From assembly GCF_945873075.1 (NCBI RefSeq), contig NZ_CAMCBS010000008.1:1-64000 (forward strand): 64,000 nt of DNA, written 5' to 3'. Both the position numbers and the translations under genes were made by a program. The notes under the pieces are model-generated. The model was not told the DNA's origin. It saw only the letters and a list, made by a program, of their open reading frames with translations, and searched no databases. This document shows positions 1 to 8,396 of the stretch, piece after piece (within the stretch, counting starts at the first letter, position 1; every line of letters begins with the position of its first letter). This DNA comes from an uncultured Moraxella sp. GTDB lineage: Bacteria; Pseudomonadota; Gammaproteobacteria; Pseudomonadales; Moraxellaceae.

Positions 1-38
1 CCGTAGGTGCTGGTGTTGTTGCAACTGTTAAAGACTAA
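1..38 (+). CDS. tuf: Elongation factor Tu, C-terminal end (partial)
   Basis: The first bases read in frame as VGAGVVATVKD followed by TAA at 36-38. This matches the conserved C-terminus of EF-Tu (VGAGVV-x-x-V). The position directly upstream of tRNA-Trp and secE is the usual gamma-proteobacterial arrangement for a tuf gene. Only the last 11 codons are in the window, so the identification depends on this short motif plus context. A terminator follows at 61-93. Confidence 0.85.
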   Translation, partial: VGAGVVATVKD

Positions 39-60
39 TCGTCAAACAGAACAACCAAGC

Positions 61-93
61 AAAAAGACAAATCCGAGAGGGTTTGTCTTTTTT
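61..93 (+). terminator. Rho-independent terminator after tuf
   Basis: AAAAGACAAA and TTTGTCTTTT form a stem around a short GC-rich loop (tccgagagg), ending in a T run. It separates tuf from the tRNA-Trp promoter. Confidence 0.8.
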
Positions 94-126
94 ATTATCT
101 ACCAATAACTTTTTTGCAAAAAAAGC

Positions 127-154
127 TTGCAAAATCAAAAAAGCTTGCTATAAT
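127..154 (+). promoter_or_regulatory. Promoter of tRNA-Trp
   Basis: TTGCAA (127-132), a 16-bp spacer and TATAAT (149-154), preceded by TGC, giving an extended -10. The start site would lie about 15 bases before the tRNA. The transcript may continue into secE-nusG, since there is no terminator between the tRNA and secE. Confidence 0.7.
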
Positions 155-174
155 AGCAACCCATAACTAACCCT

Positions 175-250
175 AGGCGATTGGCTCAATTGGTAGAGCA
201 TCGGACTCCAAATTCGAGGGTTGGGGGTTCGAGTCCCTCATCGCCTGCCA
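175..250 (+). tRNA. tRNA-Trp (anticodon CCA)
   Basis: A 76-nt cloverleaf. The acceptor arms AGGCGAT/ATCGCCT pair, followed by G and an encoded CCA end. The D arm contains the GGCTCAATTGGTAGAGC-type sequence, the anticodon loop reads CTCCAAA, and the T arm contains GGTTCGAGTCC. The anticodon CCA decodes UGG. The tuf / tRNA-Trp / secE order is the classical one. Confidence 0.97.
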
Positions 251-308
251 TCTTCTTATAATACCACTCTTTTACATCAAAATTGGTCATTCCAAGGCAA
301 GTCACTGC

Positions 309-770
309 ATGAGCAATAACAAAGACAATTTGGATACCCAATCTAGCAATACCGAATCATCAAAAAAACCAATTACTATTTCAAAAGAAAGCGTTGTCGA
401 AGTTGCTAAAACTCGTACGGGCTTAGATTCTATTTTATGGTTATTGGCGATTGTTGCATTAATCTCATCAACTTTGGTGAGTGAGTATTTGCCACGATAT
501 TGGGCGCCAGCCAATGATATTTGGACACAGGTTGGCATCACCGCAGCATTGGTTATTTTTGCGTTTGCTTGCTTGGCTTTGACGCATCAAGGCCGTGCCT
601 TTAAGACCTTACTAAAAGATGCTGGTATTGAATTGCGCCGTGTGACATGGCCAACCAAAGATGAAACCATCAAATATACATGGCAAGTCATCCTTGTCAT
701 GATTATCGTGGGCATCATGGTTTGGCTACTTGATATGTTTTTTGGCTATGTTGTTGGTTTTATTATTTAA
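309..770 (+). CDS. secE: Preprotein translocase subunit SecE
   Basis: SecE is the small essential inner-membrane subunit of the SecYEG channel. The 153-residue product is of the long gamma-proteobacterial type. It has a hydrophilic N-terminus, hydrophobic segments at about 41-57 and 73-92, then the conserved amphipathic cytosolic helix with RRVTWPTKDE (about 110-119), and a final membrane helix at about 125-150. It lies between tRNA-Trp and nusG, 19 bases before nusG, and is probably co-transcribed with it. A TATAAT at 257-262 could add a local promoter, but no good -35 accompanies it. Confidence 0.95.
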   Translation: MSNNKDNLDTQSSNTESSKKPITISKESVVEVAKTRTGLDSILWLLAIVALISSTLVSEYLPRYWAPANDIWTQVGITAALVIFAFACLALTHQGRAFKTLLKDAGIELRRVTWPTKDETIKYTWQVILVMIIVGIMVWLLDMFFGYVVGFII

Positions 771-789
771 TATTTAGTGGAATAGACTC

Positions 790-1320
790 ATGCGTTGGTA
801 TATCATTCAAGCATTTTCAGGTTATGAAAAACAAGTACAGCGTTCATTAATCGAACGTATTAAGCGCAGTGACTTTGCTGATAAATTTGGTGATGTACTT
901 GTACCAACCGAAGAAGTCATCGAGATGCGTGATGGCAAAAAACGCACAGTTGAACAAAAACTATTTCCTGGTTATGTGCTCATCAATATGGAAATGAACG
1001 AAGATACTTGGCATGTAGTCAAAACTTGCCCAAATATCACAGGTTTTATTGGTGGTACGCCAGAAAATCCAGCACCAATCACCAAAGCAGAAGCGGACCG
1101 TATCCTAAATCGCATTAATAAAACTGGCGATGCACCACGACCGAAGACGCTATTTGAACCAGGTGAGGAAGTCTTGGTCATCGATGGCCCATTCACCGAT
1201 TTCAAAGGTTTGGTGAAAAAAGTTGATTATGACAAATCAAAACTTCATCTAACTGTCAGCGTATTCAACCGCCCAACTGAAGTTGAGCTTGAATTCACCA
1301 AGGTTGAAAAGATTAACTAA
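790..1320 (+). CDS. nusG: Transcription termination/antitermination protein NusG
   Basis: NusG binds the RNA polymerase clamp and links it to Rho or to ribosomal protein S10. The 176-residue length is normal. The N-terminal NGN domain begins RWYIIQAFSGYEKQVQRSL and includes LFPGYVLINMEM (about 56-67). The C-terminal KOW domain starts near 125 with PGEEVLVIDGPFTDFKG. It follows secE closely. The -35 element of the rplK promoter overlaps the last codons of this gene. Confidence 0.97.
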   Translation: MRWYIIQAFSGYEKQVQRSLIERIKRSDFADKFGDVLVPTEEVIEMRDGKKRTVEQKLFPGYVLINMEMNEDTWHVVKTCPNITGFIGGTPENPAPITKAEADRILNRINKTGDAPRPKTLFEPGEEVLVIDGPFTDFKGLVKKVDYDKSKLHLTVSVFNRPTEVELEFTKVEKIN

Positions 1321-1332
1321 TTTGCGTATAAT
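1304..1332 (+). promoter_or_regulatory. Promoter of rplKA
   Basis: TTGAAA (1304-1309), an exact 17-bp spacer and TATAAT (1327-1332). The -35 box lies inside the end of nusG. This is one of the best-matched sigma-70 promoters in the window and gives rplK-rplA its own start site, leaving a leader of about 80 nt. Confidence 0.75.
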
Positions 1333-1343
1333 ACGCAGTTTGG

Positions 1344-1366
1344 GCTCTAGGCGTCTTGTCTAGAGC
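1344..1366 (+). promoter_or_regulatory. Hairpin in the rplK leader, candidate L1-binding site
   Basis: GCTCTAG (1344-1350) pairs perfectly with CTAGAGC (1360-1366) around a 9-nt loop, just after the predicted transcription start. In many bacteria ribosomal protein L1, the product of the second gene, represses this operon by binding the rplK leader. The hairpin position fits that role, but the L1 motif itself was not verified. Confidence 0.45.
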
Positions 1367-1421
1367 TTGTTATTCACGGGGAGCTCATTGAGCGTTTGTA
1401 CCCACCATAGGAGAGATTCTC

Positions 1422-1853
1422 ATGGCAAAGAAGATTGATGGCTACATCAAACTACAAGTGCCTGCCGGTAAGGCAAACCCTTCACCACCAATTGGTCCAG
1501 CTTTGGGTCAAAAAGGTGTTAACATCATGGCATTCTGTAAAGAGTTCAACGCAGCATCTGCGAACATCGAACCAGGCTTGCCAATTCCAGTTGTGATCAC
1601 TGTATTTAGCGACAAATCATTCACATTTGTGATGAAGTCACCACCTGCAGCCGTACTACTACGCAAAGCAGCTGGCATCGCTAAAGGTTCAAGCACACCA
1701 CACAGCGCCAAAGTTGGTACTGTCACTCGTGCACAACTAGAAGAAATCGTTAAAACCAAGCAAGCAGACCTAACCGCTGCTGACCTTGAAGCGGCAGTTC
1801 GTACCATCGCTGGTACTGCTCGCTCAATGGGTATCACTGTGGAGGGTGTATAA
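1422..1853 (+). CDS. rplK: 50S ribosomal protein L11
   Basis: L11 forms the GTPase-associated stalk base on 23S rRNA. The product is 143 residues, the family's usual length. It begins [20 protein letters not shown] and has the proline-rich segment [17 protein letters not shown]; the C-terminal RNA-binding domain ends [14 protein letters not shown]. The start is preceded by GGAGAG (about 1410-1415). The stop overlaps the rplA start by one base (TAATG), implying translational coupling. Confidence 0.98.
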   Translation: MAKKIDGYIKLQVPAGKANPSPPIGPALGQKGVNIMAFCKEFNAASANIEPGLPIPVVITVFSDKSFTFVMKSPPAAVLLRKAAGIAKGSSTPHSAKVGTVTRAQLEEIVKTKQADLTAADLEAAVRTIAGTARSMGITVEGV

Positions 1854-2554
1854 TGGCTAAGCTAACTAAGCGTCAACAGCTAATCAAAGATCGTGTCGAT
1901 AGCAATAAGCTATACACCATCGAAGAAGCGGTAGCAATCCTAAATGATCTACCAGCAGCAAAATTCAAAGAGTCAATCGACATCGCAATCAACCTAGGCG
2001 TTGACCCACGTAAATCAGACCAAGTGGTTCGTGGTGCAACTAACCTACCAGCAGGTACTGGCAAAACTAAGCGTGTTGCTGTATTTGCTCAAGGCGCTGC
2101 TGCAGAAGCTGCAAAAGAAGCAGGTGCGGATGTTGTTGGTTTTGAAGACCTAGCAGACAGCATCAAAGCTGGCAACATGGACTTTGATGTGGTTATCGCA
2201 TCACCAGACGCTATGCGTGTTGTTGGTCAGTTGGGTACTATCCTTGGCCCACGTGGCTTGATGCCAAACCCAAAAGTTGGCACAGTAACTGCTGATGTCG
2301 CTACTGCTGTTAAGAACACGAAAGCTGGTCAGGCTCAATACCGTGTTGATAAAGCGGGTATCATCCACGCTTCAATCGGTCAAGTTGGCTTCACTGCTGA
2401 ACAAATCGAACAAAACGCAACTGCACTTCTAAACGACCTTAAGCGTGCTAAACCTGCGACTTCTAAAGGTATCTATATCAAGAAGATCACGCTATCTAGC
2501 ACTATGGGTCCTGGCATTGCAATCGATCCAGTTCCACATCGCGTTAATAAGTAA
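1853..2554 (+). CDS. rplA: 50S ribosomal protein L1
   Basis: L1 forms the mobile L1 stalk and often represses its own operon. The product is 233 residues and includes the conserved [15 protein letters not shown] segment (about 129-143), with a typical L1 N-terminus ([18 protein letters not shown]). The ATG shares its A with the rplK stop codon. No strong terminator follows. A separate promoter drives rplJL about 60 bases downstream. Confidence 0.98.
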   Translation: MAKLTKRQQLIKDRVDSNKLYTIEEAVAILNDLPAAKFKESIDIAINLGVDPRKSDQVVRGATNLPAGTGKTKRVAVFAQGAAAEAAKEAGADVVGFEDLADSIKAGNMDFDVVIASPDAMRVVGQLGTILGPRGLMPNPKVGTVTADVATAVKNTKAGQAQYRVDKAGIIHASIGQVGFTAEQIEQNATALLNDLKRAKPATSKGIYIKKITLSSTMGPGIAIDPVPHRVNK

Positions 2555-2588
2555 TTTGATTAAAAATCAAGTAGATACAACATTTAAC

Positions 2589-2616
2589 TTGATTTTAAAA
2601 TAAATTCACTTATAAT
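2589..2616 (+). promoter_or_regulatory. Promoter of rplJL
   Basis: TTGATT (2589-2594), a 16-bp spacer and TATAAT (2611-2616). It sits just upstream of the structured L10 leader, giving a 5' UTR of about 240 nt. Confidence 0.7.
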
Positions 2617-2619
2617 AGT

Positions 2620-2866
2620 GCGACTTTTCATCATCAAGCTACCCGCTGTCTTTGACAAATGGCCTGATGATGAATCAAGAATTTATTAGTTCAGCACAAC
2701 GGGTTGTGCTGTCTAAGACCGTAGGTGCTCTTATGAGTCTAATTGGGAAACCTGCCTACGCAGACGGTGAGACACATGTCGCCGTAATGGTGCAAAACAT
2801 CTTTTGATGCTTTGTGAAATTAGCTTATTGCTTATGCCATATAAGCAATAAAATTGGAGACAACCC
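2620..2866 (+). ncRNA. L10 ribosomal protein leader
   Basis: This leader has the L10-leader hallmarks known from other gamma-proteobacteria: a CAGCACAAC/GTTGTGCTG hairpin (2692-2711), followed by CTAAGACCGTAGGTG and, across a variable arm, CCTGCCTACGCAGACGGTGA. GTAGG pairs with CCTAC. Binding of the L10-(L7/L12)4 complex here represses translation of rplJL. A second hairpin of 10 bp (TATTGCTTAT/ATAAGCAATA, 2826-2850) ends just before the GGAG ribosome-binding site of rplJ and could control access to it. The family assignment is by recognition of the conserved motifs; the hairpin's role is inference. Confidence 0.85.
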
Positions 2867-3370
2867 ATGGCACTAAATCTTCAAGACAAACAAGCAATTG
2901 TTGCTGAAGTAAATGAAGCTGCCAAAGGTGCGCTCTCTGCTGTAGTTGCCGACTCGCGCGGTGTTACAGTAGCAAAGATGACCGAACTTCGTAAAGCTGC
3001 TCGTGAAGCAGGTGTTGATATGCGTATCGTGCGTAACACTTTGTTGCGTCGTGCCCTAGCTGACACTTCATTCGAGTGCATGAACGATGTATTCGTTGGT
3101 CCTACTTTGATTGCATTCTCTAACGAACATCCAGGTGCAGCAGCACGCTTGTTCAAAGAATTTGCAAAGGCCAATGACAAGTTCGAAATCAAAGGCGCAG
3201 CTTTTGAAGGTGAATTTATCGACGCAAAATCTATCGATCGCCTAGCAACTCTACCTACTTACGACGAAGCTATCGCTCGCCTAATGGGTACAATGAAAGA
3301 AGCAGCAGCTGGCAAACTAGCTCGCACCCTTGCTGCTCTACGCGACAAGATGGAATCAGAAGCGGCTTAA
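2867..3370 (+). CDS. rplJ: 50S ribosomal protein L10
   Basis: L10 anchors the L7/L12 dimers on the ribosome and autoregulates the operon through its leader. The product is 167 residues and starts [19 protein letters not shown]. It has the conserved block [16 protein letters not shown] (about 28-43) and RNTLLRRAL (about 56-64), and a helical C-terminus that receives L7/L12. The start is set by TTGGAGACAACCC directly upstream. rplL follows after 57 bases. Confidence 0.97.
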   Translation: MALNLQDKQAIVAEVNEAAKGALSAVVADSRGVTVAKMTELRKAAREAGVDMRIVRNTLLRRALADTSFECMNDVFVGPTLIAFSNEHPGAAARLFKEFAKANDKFEIKGAAFEGEFIDAKSIDRLATLPTYDEAIARLMGTMKEAAAGKLARTLAALRDKMESEAA

Positions 3371-3427
3371 TTTACCGTTTTATTTTAAACTTATTTACTC
3401 TCATACCTTTATTTAGGAATAATTGCT

Positions 3428-3802
3428 ATGTCACTAACTAACGAACAAATCCTAGACGCAATCGCGGCAAAATCAGTAATGGAAATCGTTGAGCTTATCT
3501 CTGCGATGGAAGAAAAATTCGGCGTATCTGCAGCAGCTCTAGCAGCAGCTCCAGCAGCTGGTGGCGACGCTGGCGCAGCAGCTGAAGAAAAAGACGACTT
3601 CAACGTTGTTCTAACTAACGGCGGCGACAAGAAAGTAGCTGTAATTAAAGTTGTACGTGAAGTAACTGGCCTAGGCTTGAAAGAAGCTAAAGACCTAGTT
3701 GAAGGCGCTCCACAAACTGTTAAAGAAGGCGCTTCAAAAGCTGAAGCTGAAGAGCTTAAGAAGAAGCTTGAAGAAGCTGGCGCGACCGTTGAACTTAAAT
3801 AA
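3428..3802 (+). CDS. rplL: 50S ribosomal protein L7/L12
   Basis: This is the flexible stalk protein that recruits translational GTPases. The product is 124 residues. An N-terminal dimerisation domain (about 1-35) is followed by an Ala/Gly-rich hinge (about 36-55) and the C-terminal domain with the conserved [20 protein letters not shown] stretch. It has a ribosome-binding site at AGGAAT. A strong terminator at 3859-3896 separates it from rpoB. Confidence 0.98.
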   Translation: MSLTNEQILDAIAAKSVMEIVELISAMEEKFGVSAAALAAAPAAGGDAGAAAEEKDDFNVVLTNGGDKKVAVIKVVREVTGLGLKEAKDLVEGAPQTVKEGASKAEAEELKKKLEEAGATVELK

Positions 3803-3858
3803 TTTGACTGATCTGACTTTGGCAGCTTAGCCAAACAAAGATCAAAATTATTTAGCGA

Positions 3859-3896
3859 AAAAGCCAATAATGTTATTGCATTATTGGCTTTTTTTT
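3859..3896 (+). terminator. Rho-independent terminator/attenuator between rplL and rpoB
   Basis: AAGCCAATAATG pairs with CATTATTGGCTT around a short loop and is followed by a run of eight or more T. In E. coli an attenuator at this position reduces transcription of rpoBC relative to rplJL, and this hairpin may do the same. The promoter annotated at 3876-3904 overlaps it. Confidence 0.85.
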
Positions 3897-3904
3897 ATTA
3901 TAAT
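3876..3904 (+). promoter_or_regulatory. Candidate rpoB promoter overlapping the rplL terminator
   Basis: TTGCAT (3876-3881) lies in the loop and descending stem of the terminator. After an exact 17-bp spacer, TATAAT (3899-3904) follows the T run. The promoter would restart transcription just where the hairpin stops it and give rpoB a leader of about 310 nt. Confidence 0.55.
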
Positions 3905-4222
3905 TTAGTATTTGACCTTTTGTGTTATACATCTTTCAGCAGATGCCATGACACACCTCAAAAGGACAAACGCACCCATGCAAGCTGAACGACATTTCCA
4001 CGCATAAACATTGAGCTAAATGCCTTTGGTATTTGGCGTTTTGTTGTGTCTACCGTCTTTTTGCTGGTGCGAAAGTCTTAAAAAAGTTCAAAAATGGGTG
4101 CATAAATCGCGAATTGCAATGATTCGCAACGAATTTTTGGGGCTAATTCAAGCTTTTGGATCAGTTCTGGGCTGTGTTTGCCGTTGGGCGACACGATTTT
4201 AAGTTTAACCTAAGGAATCTTA
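3905..4222 (+). promoter_or_regulatory. Long 5' leader of rpoB with a candidate processing hairpin
   Basis: These about 310 bases hold no credible gene. A hairpin GCGAAT/ATTCGC (4109-4127, 7-nt loop) lies in the middle. In E. coli the rplL-rpoB spacer carries an RNase III cleavage site, and this hairpin is a possible counterpart, though its stem is short. AAGGAA at about 4212-4217 is the rpoB ribosome-binding site. Confidence 0.4.
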
Positions 4223-7200
4223 ATGGCATATTCTTATACCGAAAAGAAACGCATTCGTAAAAGTTTTTCACGGCTTCCAGATGTCATGGATGTGCCGTAT
4301 CTACTTGCCATCCAAGTGGATTCTTATGAGCAGTTTTTGCAAGAGCATAAGAAACCTCAAGCTCGTGCAAATGTTGGCTTGCAAGCAGCGTTTTCATCGA
4401 TTTTCCCAATTGAAAGCCATTCTGGCAACGCACAGCTTCAATTTGTCGAGTACTATTTGGGTGAGCCTGAGTTTGATGAGCGTGAATGTATCATGCGTGG
4501 CTCAACTTTTGCAGCGCCATTGCGTGTCAAAATCCGCCTAGTTATCAAAGACAAAGAAAATAAAACCGCCATCAAAGACATCCGTGAACAAAGCGTCTAT
4601 ATGGGCGAGATTCCTTTGATGACTGACAACGGTACATTCATCATCAACGGTACTGAGCGTGTCATCGTATCGCAGCTACATCGTTCACCGGGCGTGTTCT
4701 TTGATCATGACAAGGGTAAATCACACTCAAGCGGTAAAGTGCTATATAACGCTCGTATCATTCCTTATCGTGGCTCATGGCTTGATTTTGAATTTGATGT
4801 CAAAGATTTGGTGTATGCGCGTATCGACCGTCGCCGTAAACTGCTTGCAACCATTATCCTGCGTGCTATTGGTATGGATACACAGCAGATTTTGGATGCG
4901 TTCTTTGAAAAAGTGGAAGTGTTCAAAGGTCAAGAGTCATTCGAAATCGAATTGGTTGCTGATCGCCTAAAAGGTGAGATGGCGCAGTTTGACATTGTTA
5001 GCCCAGACGGTAAAGTAATCGTTGAGCAAGGTCAGCGTATCAATGCTCGCCGTGTGAAGCAAATCATCGAATCTGGCATGACTAAGCTTGCTGTGCCTGA
5101 TGAGTACCTATATGAGCGTATCATCGGCGAAGATGTGATTGTTAATGACGAAGTTATCGTCCGTGCCAACAGCCTAATTGACCATGAAACATTGGTTAAA
5201 CTGGCTGAAAAAAATGTTCAGTCATTCAAGATTTTGTTCACCAATGACATCGATCACGGCTCGTTCATCGCTGATACATTGCGTGCAGATACAGTGCTGA
5301 CTCGTGAAGAAGCATTGATTGAGATCTATAAAGTGATGCGTCCAGGTGAGCCGCCAACGCTAGAAACTGCCGAAAAATTGTTTGAATCAATGTTCTTTAG
5401 CCAAGAGCGTTATGATCTGTCGAATGTCGGTCGTATGAAGTTCAACCGTCGTTTGGGTCGTGAGTTCGTTGATACTGATGACATCGAAGTACAGCGTGAA
5501 CAAGGCGTGCTATCAAACGCTGACATCGTTGATGTGCTAAAAGAGCTGATTGAGATTCGTAACGGTCGTGGCGAAGTCGATGATATCGACCACTTGGGTA
5601 ACCGTCGTATCCGTTCGGTAGGTGAGATGACCGAGAACCAATTCCGTATTGGTTTGGCTCGTGTTGAGCGTGCGGTCAAAGAGCGTCTAACCACTGCTGA
5701 ATCTGACAGCCTATCACCACAAGATTTGATCAACTCAAAACCAGTAGCAGCTGCCATCAAAGAATTCTTTGGCTCAAGCCAGCTGTCTCAGTTCATGGAT
5801 CAAAACAACCCATTGTCTGAGATTACCCATAAGCGCCGTGTATCAGCGCTTGGCCCGGGCGGCTTGACTCGTGAGCGTGCAGGCTTTGAAGTGCGTGACG
5901 TACATACCACGCATTATGGTCGTGTGTGTCCGATCGAAACGCCTGAAGGTCCAAACATTGGCTTGATTAACTCATTGGCGGTATTTGCCAAGACCAATAA
6001 CTTTGGTTTCCTTGAGACGCCTTATCGCCGTGTCATCGATGGTCGTGTGACTGACGAGATTGATTATGTGTCAGCCATCGAAGAAGTGGGTATGGTTATC
6101 GCTCAGGCTGACTCGCCAATGAATGACAAGGGTGAGCTGACCGAAGAGATGGTAATGGTACGCTATCAAGGTGAATCGGTGCGTATGAGTGCGGACAAGG
6201 TCACGCATATGGATGTTTCGCCACGCCAAGTTGTTTCCGTTGCGGCAAGCTTGATTCCATTCCTTGAGCATGACGATGCGAACCGTGCCTTGATGGGTTC
6301 GAACATGCAACGACAAGCAGTACCAACATTGCGCTCAGACAAGCCATTGGTCGGTACGGGCATGGAGCGTCACGTAGCTCGTGACTCAGGCGTGTGTGTG
6401 GTCGCTAAGCGTGGCGGTGTGATCGAAGAAGTCGATGCTAGCCGTATCATCGTGCGTGTCAATGAAAGTGAGATGACCGCCGGTGAAGCAGGTATTGATA
6501 TCTATAACTTGATCAAATACACCCGTTCAAACCAAAACACCTGTATCAACCAGCGTGTTATCGTCAATGAAGGCGATCAAATCGCTCGTGGCGACATCCT
6601 AGCTGACGGCCCATCGACTGACTTGGGTGAGTTGGCACTGGGTCAAAATATGCGTGTGGCATTCATGCCGTGGAATGGTTATAACTTCGAAGACTCGATC
6701 TTGCTGTCTGAGCGTGTGGTTCAAGAAGATCGCTTTACTACCATCCACATCCAAGAGCTGACCTGTGTGGCTCGTGATACCAAGCTTGGCCCTGAAGAAA
6801 TCACTGGCGATATTCCAAATGTCGGTGAAGCAGCACTTGCCAACCTTGATGAAGCAGGTATCGTGTATATCGGCGCTGAAGTTGATGCGGGTGATATCTT
6901 GGTCGGTAAAGTCACGCCAAAAGGCGAAAGCCAATTGACCCCAGAAGAGAAGCTACTTCGTGCGATTTTTGGTGAAAAAGCTGCTGATGTCAAAGACACG
7001 TCACTGCGTGTCCCATCATCAACCAAAGGTACTGTCATCGATGTACAGGTCTTTACCCGTGATGGTCTAGAAAAAGACAGCCGTGCCAAGTCGATCGAAA
7101 AAGCGATGCTCGATAACTACCGCAAAGACCTAAAAGAAGAGCTGGTGATTTTTGAAGCAGCGGCAAAAGGTCGTATCCTAAGCCTACTTGATGGCAAAAA

Positions 7201-8314
7201 AGTCTCAGGTGGTGCAGGCTTTAAGGCGGGTACGGTATTGGCATTGGCTGACATCGAAAACTTGCCACTAGAAACCTTGCTTGACATTCAGCCAGCCGAA
7301 GAAGAAGTGTCAGAGCGTCTAAGCCAAATCGCTGAATTCCTAAGCGATAAGCAAAAAGACATCGATAACAAATTCGCTGAGAAAAAACGCAAATTGACTC
7401 AAGGTGATGATTTGGCACATGGTGTCCAAAAAATCGTCAAAGTCTATTTGGCAGTCAAGCGTCGTATTCAGCCGGGCGATAAGATGGCTGGTCGTCATGG
7501 TAACAAGGGTGTTGTCTCACGCATCATGCCTGTGGAAGATATGCCGTACGACGAAAACGGTAAGCCAGTTGATATCGTACTAAACCCACTGGGCGTACCA
7601 TCGCGTATGAACATCGGTCAGGTACTTGAGACGCATCTGGGTATGGCGGCAAAAGGCTTGGGTGATAAGATTGATGGTATGCTGCGTGCGCAAGCAAGCA
7701 TCAATGAATTGCGTGACTTTTTAGATAAGATTTATAACAAGGTTGGCGGTGAGCAGGTGGATCTTGACAGCTTGTCTGATGAAGATCTGTTGGCACTGTG
7801 CCAAAACCTAAAAGATGGCGTACCAATGGGTACAGCGGTCTTTGACGGTGCTAAAGAAACGCAAATCAAAGAGCTACTGAGCCTAGCAGGTCTATCAACC
7901 ACCGGTCAGCAAACCTTGTACGATGGCCGTACTGGTAAGAAGTTTGACCGTCCTGTGACTGTCGGCTATATGTATATGCTTAAGCTGAACCACTTGGTTG
8001 ATGACAAGATGCACGCGCGTTCAACTGGCTCGTACTCGCTAGTGACTCAGCAGCCACTTGGTGGTAAAGCGCAGTTCGGTGGTCAGCGTTTCGGTGAGAT
8101 GGAAGTCTGGGCACTAGAAGCGTATGGCGCAACTTATACACTTCAAGAGATGCTGACAGTCAAGTCGGACGATGTTGAAGGCCGTACCCGTATGTATAAG
8201 AACATCGTTGATGGTGAACAATACATGAACCCAGGTATGCCAGAGTCGTTCAATGTCTTGACCAAAGAGATTCGCTCGCTGGGTATTAACATTGACTTAA
8301 AAGAAAAGAAATAA
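4223..8314 (+). CDS. rpoB: DNA-directed RNA polymerase subunit beta
   Basis: RpoB forms one pincer of core RNA polymerase. The 1363-residue product is full length for the family and starts [15 protein letters not shown]. The rifampicin-resistance region (about 517-545) reads [20 protein letters not shown] and then [10 protein letters not shown]. The positions equivalent to E. coli D516, H526 and S531 are wild type, so no common rifampicin-resistance change is seen. The C-terminal part has [15 protein letters not shown] and the [20 protein letters not shown] block that contacts RpoC. rpoC follows after about 80 bases with no terminator. Confidence 0.99.
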   Translation: MAYSYTEKKRIRKSFSRLPDVMDVPYLLAIQVDSYEQFLQEHKKPQARANVGLQAAFSSIFPIESHSGNAQLQFVEYYLGEPEFDERECIMRGSTFAAPLRVKIRLVIKDKENKTAIKDIREQSVYMGEIPLMTDNGTFIINGTERVIVSQLHRSPGVFFDHDKGKSHSSGKVLYNARIIPYRGSWLDFEFDVKDLVYARIDRRRKLLATIILRAIGMDTQQILDAFFEKVEVFKGQESFEIELVADRLKGEMAQFDIVSPDGKVIVEQGQRINARRVKQIIESGMTKLAVPDEYLYERIIGEDVIVNDEVIVRANSLIDHETLVKLAEKNVQSFKILFTNDIDHGSFIADTLRADTVLTREEALIEIYKVMRPGEPPTLETAEKLFESMFFSQERYDLSNVGRMKFNRRLGREFVDTDDIEVQREQGVLSNADIVDVLKELIEIRNGRGEVDDIDHLGNRRIRSVGEMTENQFRIGLARVERAVKERLTTAESDSLSPQDLINSKPVAAAIKEFFGSSQLSQFMDQNNPLSEITHKRRVSALGPGGLTRERAGFEVRDVHTTHYGRVCPIETPEGPNIGLINSLAVFAKTNNFGFLETPYRRVIDGRVTDEIDYVSAIEEVGMVIAQADSPMNDKGELTEEMVMVRYQGESVRMSADKVTHMDVSPRQVVSVAASLIPFLEHDDANRALMGSNMQRQAVPTLRSDKPLVGTGMERHVARDSGVCVVAKRGGVIEEVDASRIIVRVNESEMTAGEAGIDIYNLIKYTRSNQNTCINQRVIVNEGDQIARGDILADGPSTDLGELALGQNMRVAFMPWNGYNFEDSILLSERVVQEDRFTTIHIQELTCVARDTKLGPEEITGDIPNVGEAALANLDEAGIVYIGAEVDAGDILVGKVTPKGESQLTPEEKLLRAIFGEKAADVKDTSLRVPSSTKGTVIDVQVFTRDGLEKDSRAKSIEKAMLDNYRKDLKEELVIFEAAAKGRILSLLDGKKVSGGAGFKAGTVLALADIENLPLETLLDIQPAEEEVSERLSQIAEFLSDKQKDIDNKFAEKKRKLTQGDDLAHGVQKIVKVYLAVKRRIQPGDKMAGRHGNKGVVSRIMPVEDMPYDENGKPVDIVLNPLGVPSRMNIGQVLETHLGMAAKGLGDKIDGMLRAQASINELRDFLDKIYNKVGGEQVDLDSLSDEDLLALCQNLKDGVPMGTAVFDGAKETQIKELLSLAGLSTTGQQTLYDGRTGKKFDRPVTVGYMYMLKLNHLVDDKMHARSTGSYSLVTQQPLGGKAQFGGQRFGEMEVWALEAYGATYTLQEMLTVKSDDVEGRTRMYKNIVDGEQYMNPGMPESFNVLTKEIRSLGINIDLKEKK

Positions 8315-8396
8315 GTCAGCCAAGACCAAAATTTGCTTAGCCATCGCCAATGATGGCTAGGTGTCAGAATTACGACGAATACAACGGAGAAACCTT

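Noticed and set aside
4020..4202. 60-codon plus-strand ORF in the rpoB leader
   Set aside because: Poor ribosome-binding site, unusual Cys/Trp-rich composition and no family resemblance; most likely chance within a leader RNA.
8361..8396. GTG at 8361 as the rpoC start
   Set aside because: No ribosome-binding site fits it, and the added 12 residues are not found in family members. GGAGA before the TTG at 8397 and the conserved MKDLLDIM start decide for the TTG.
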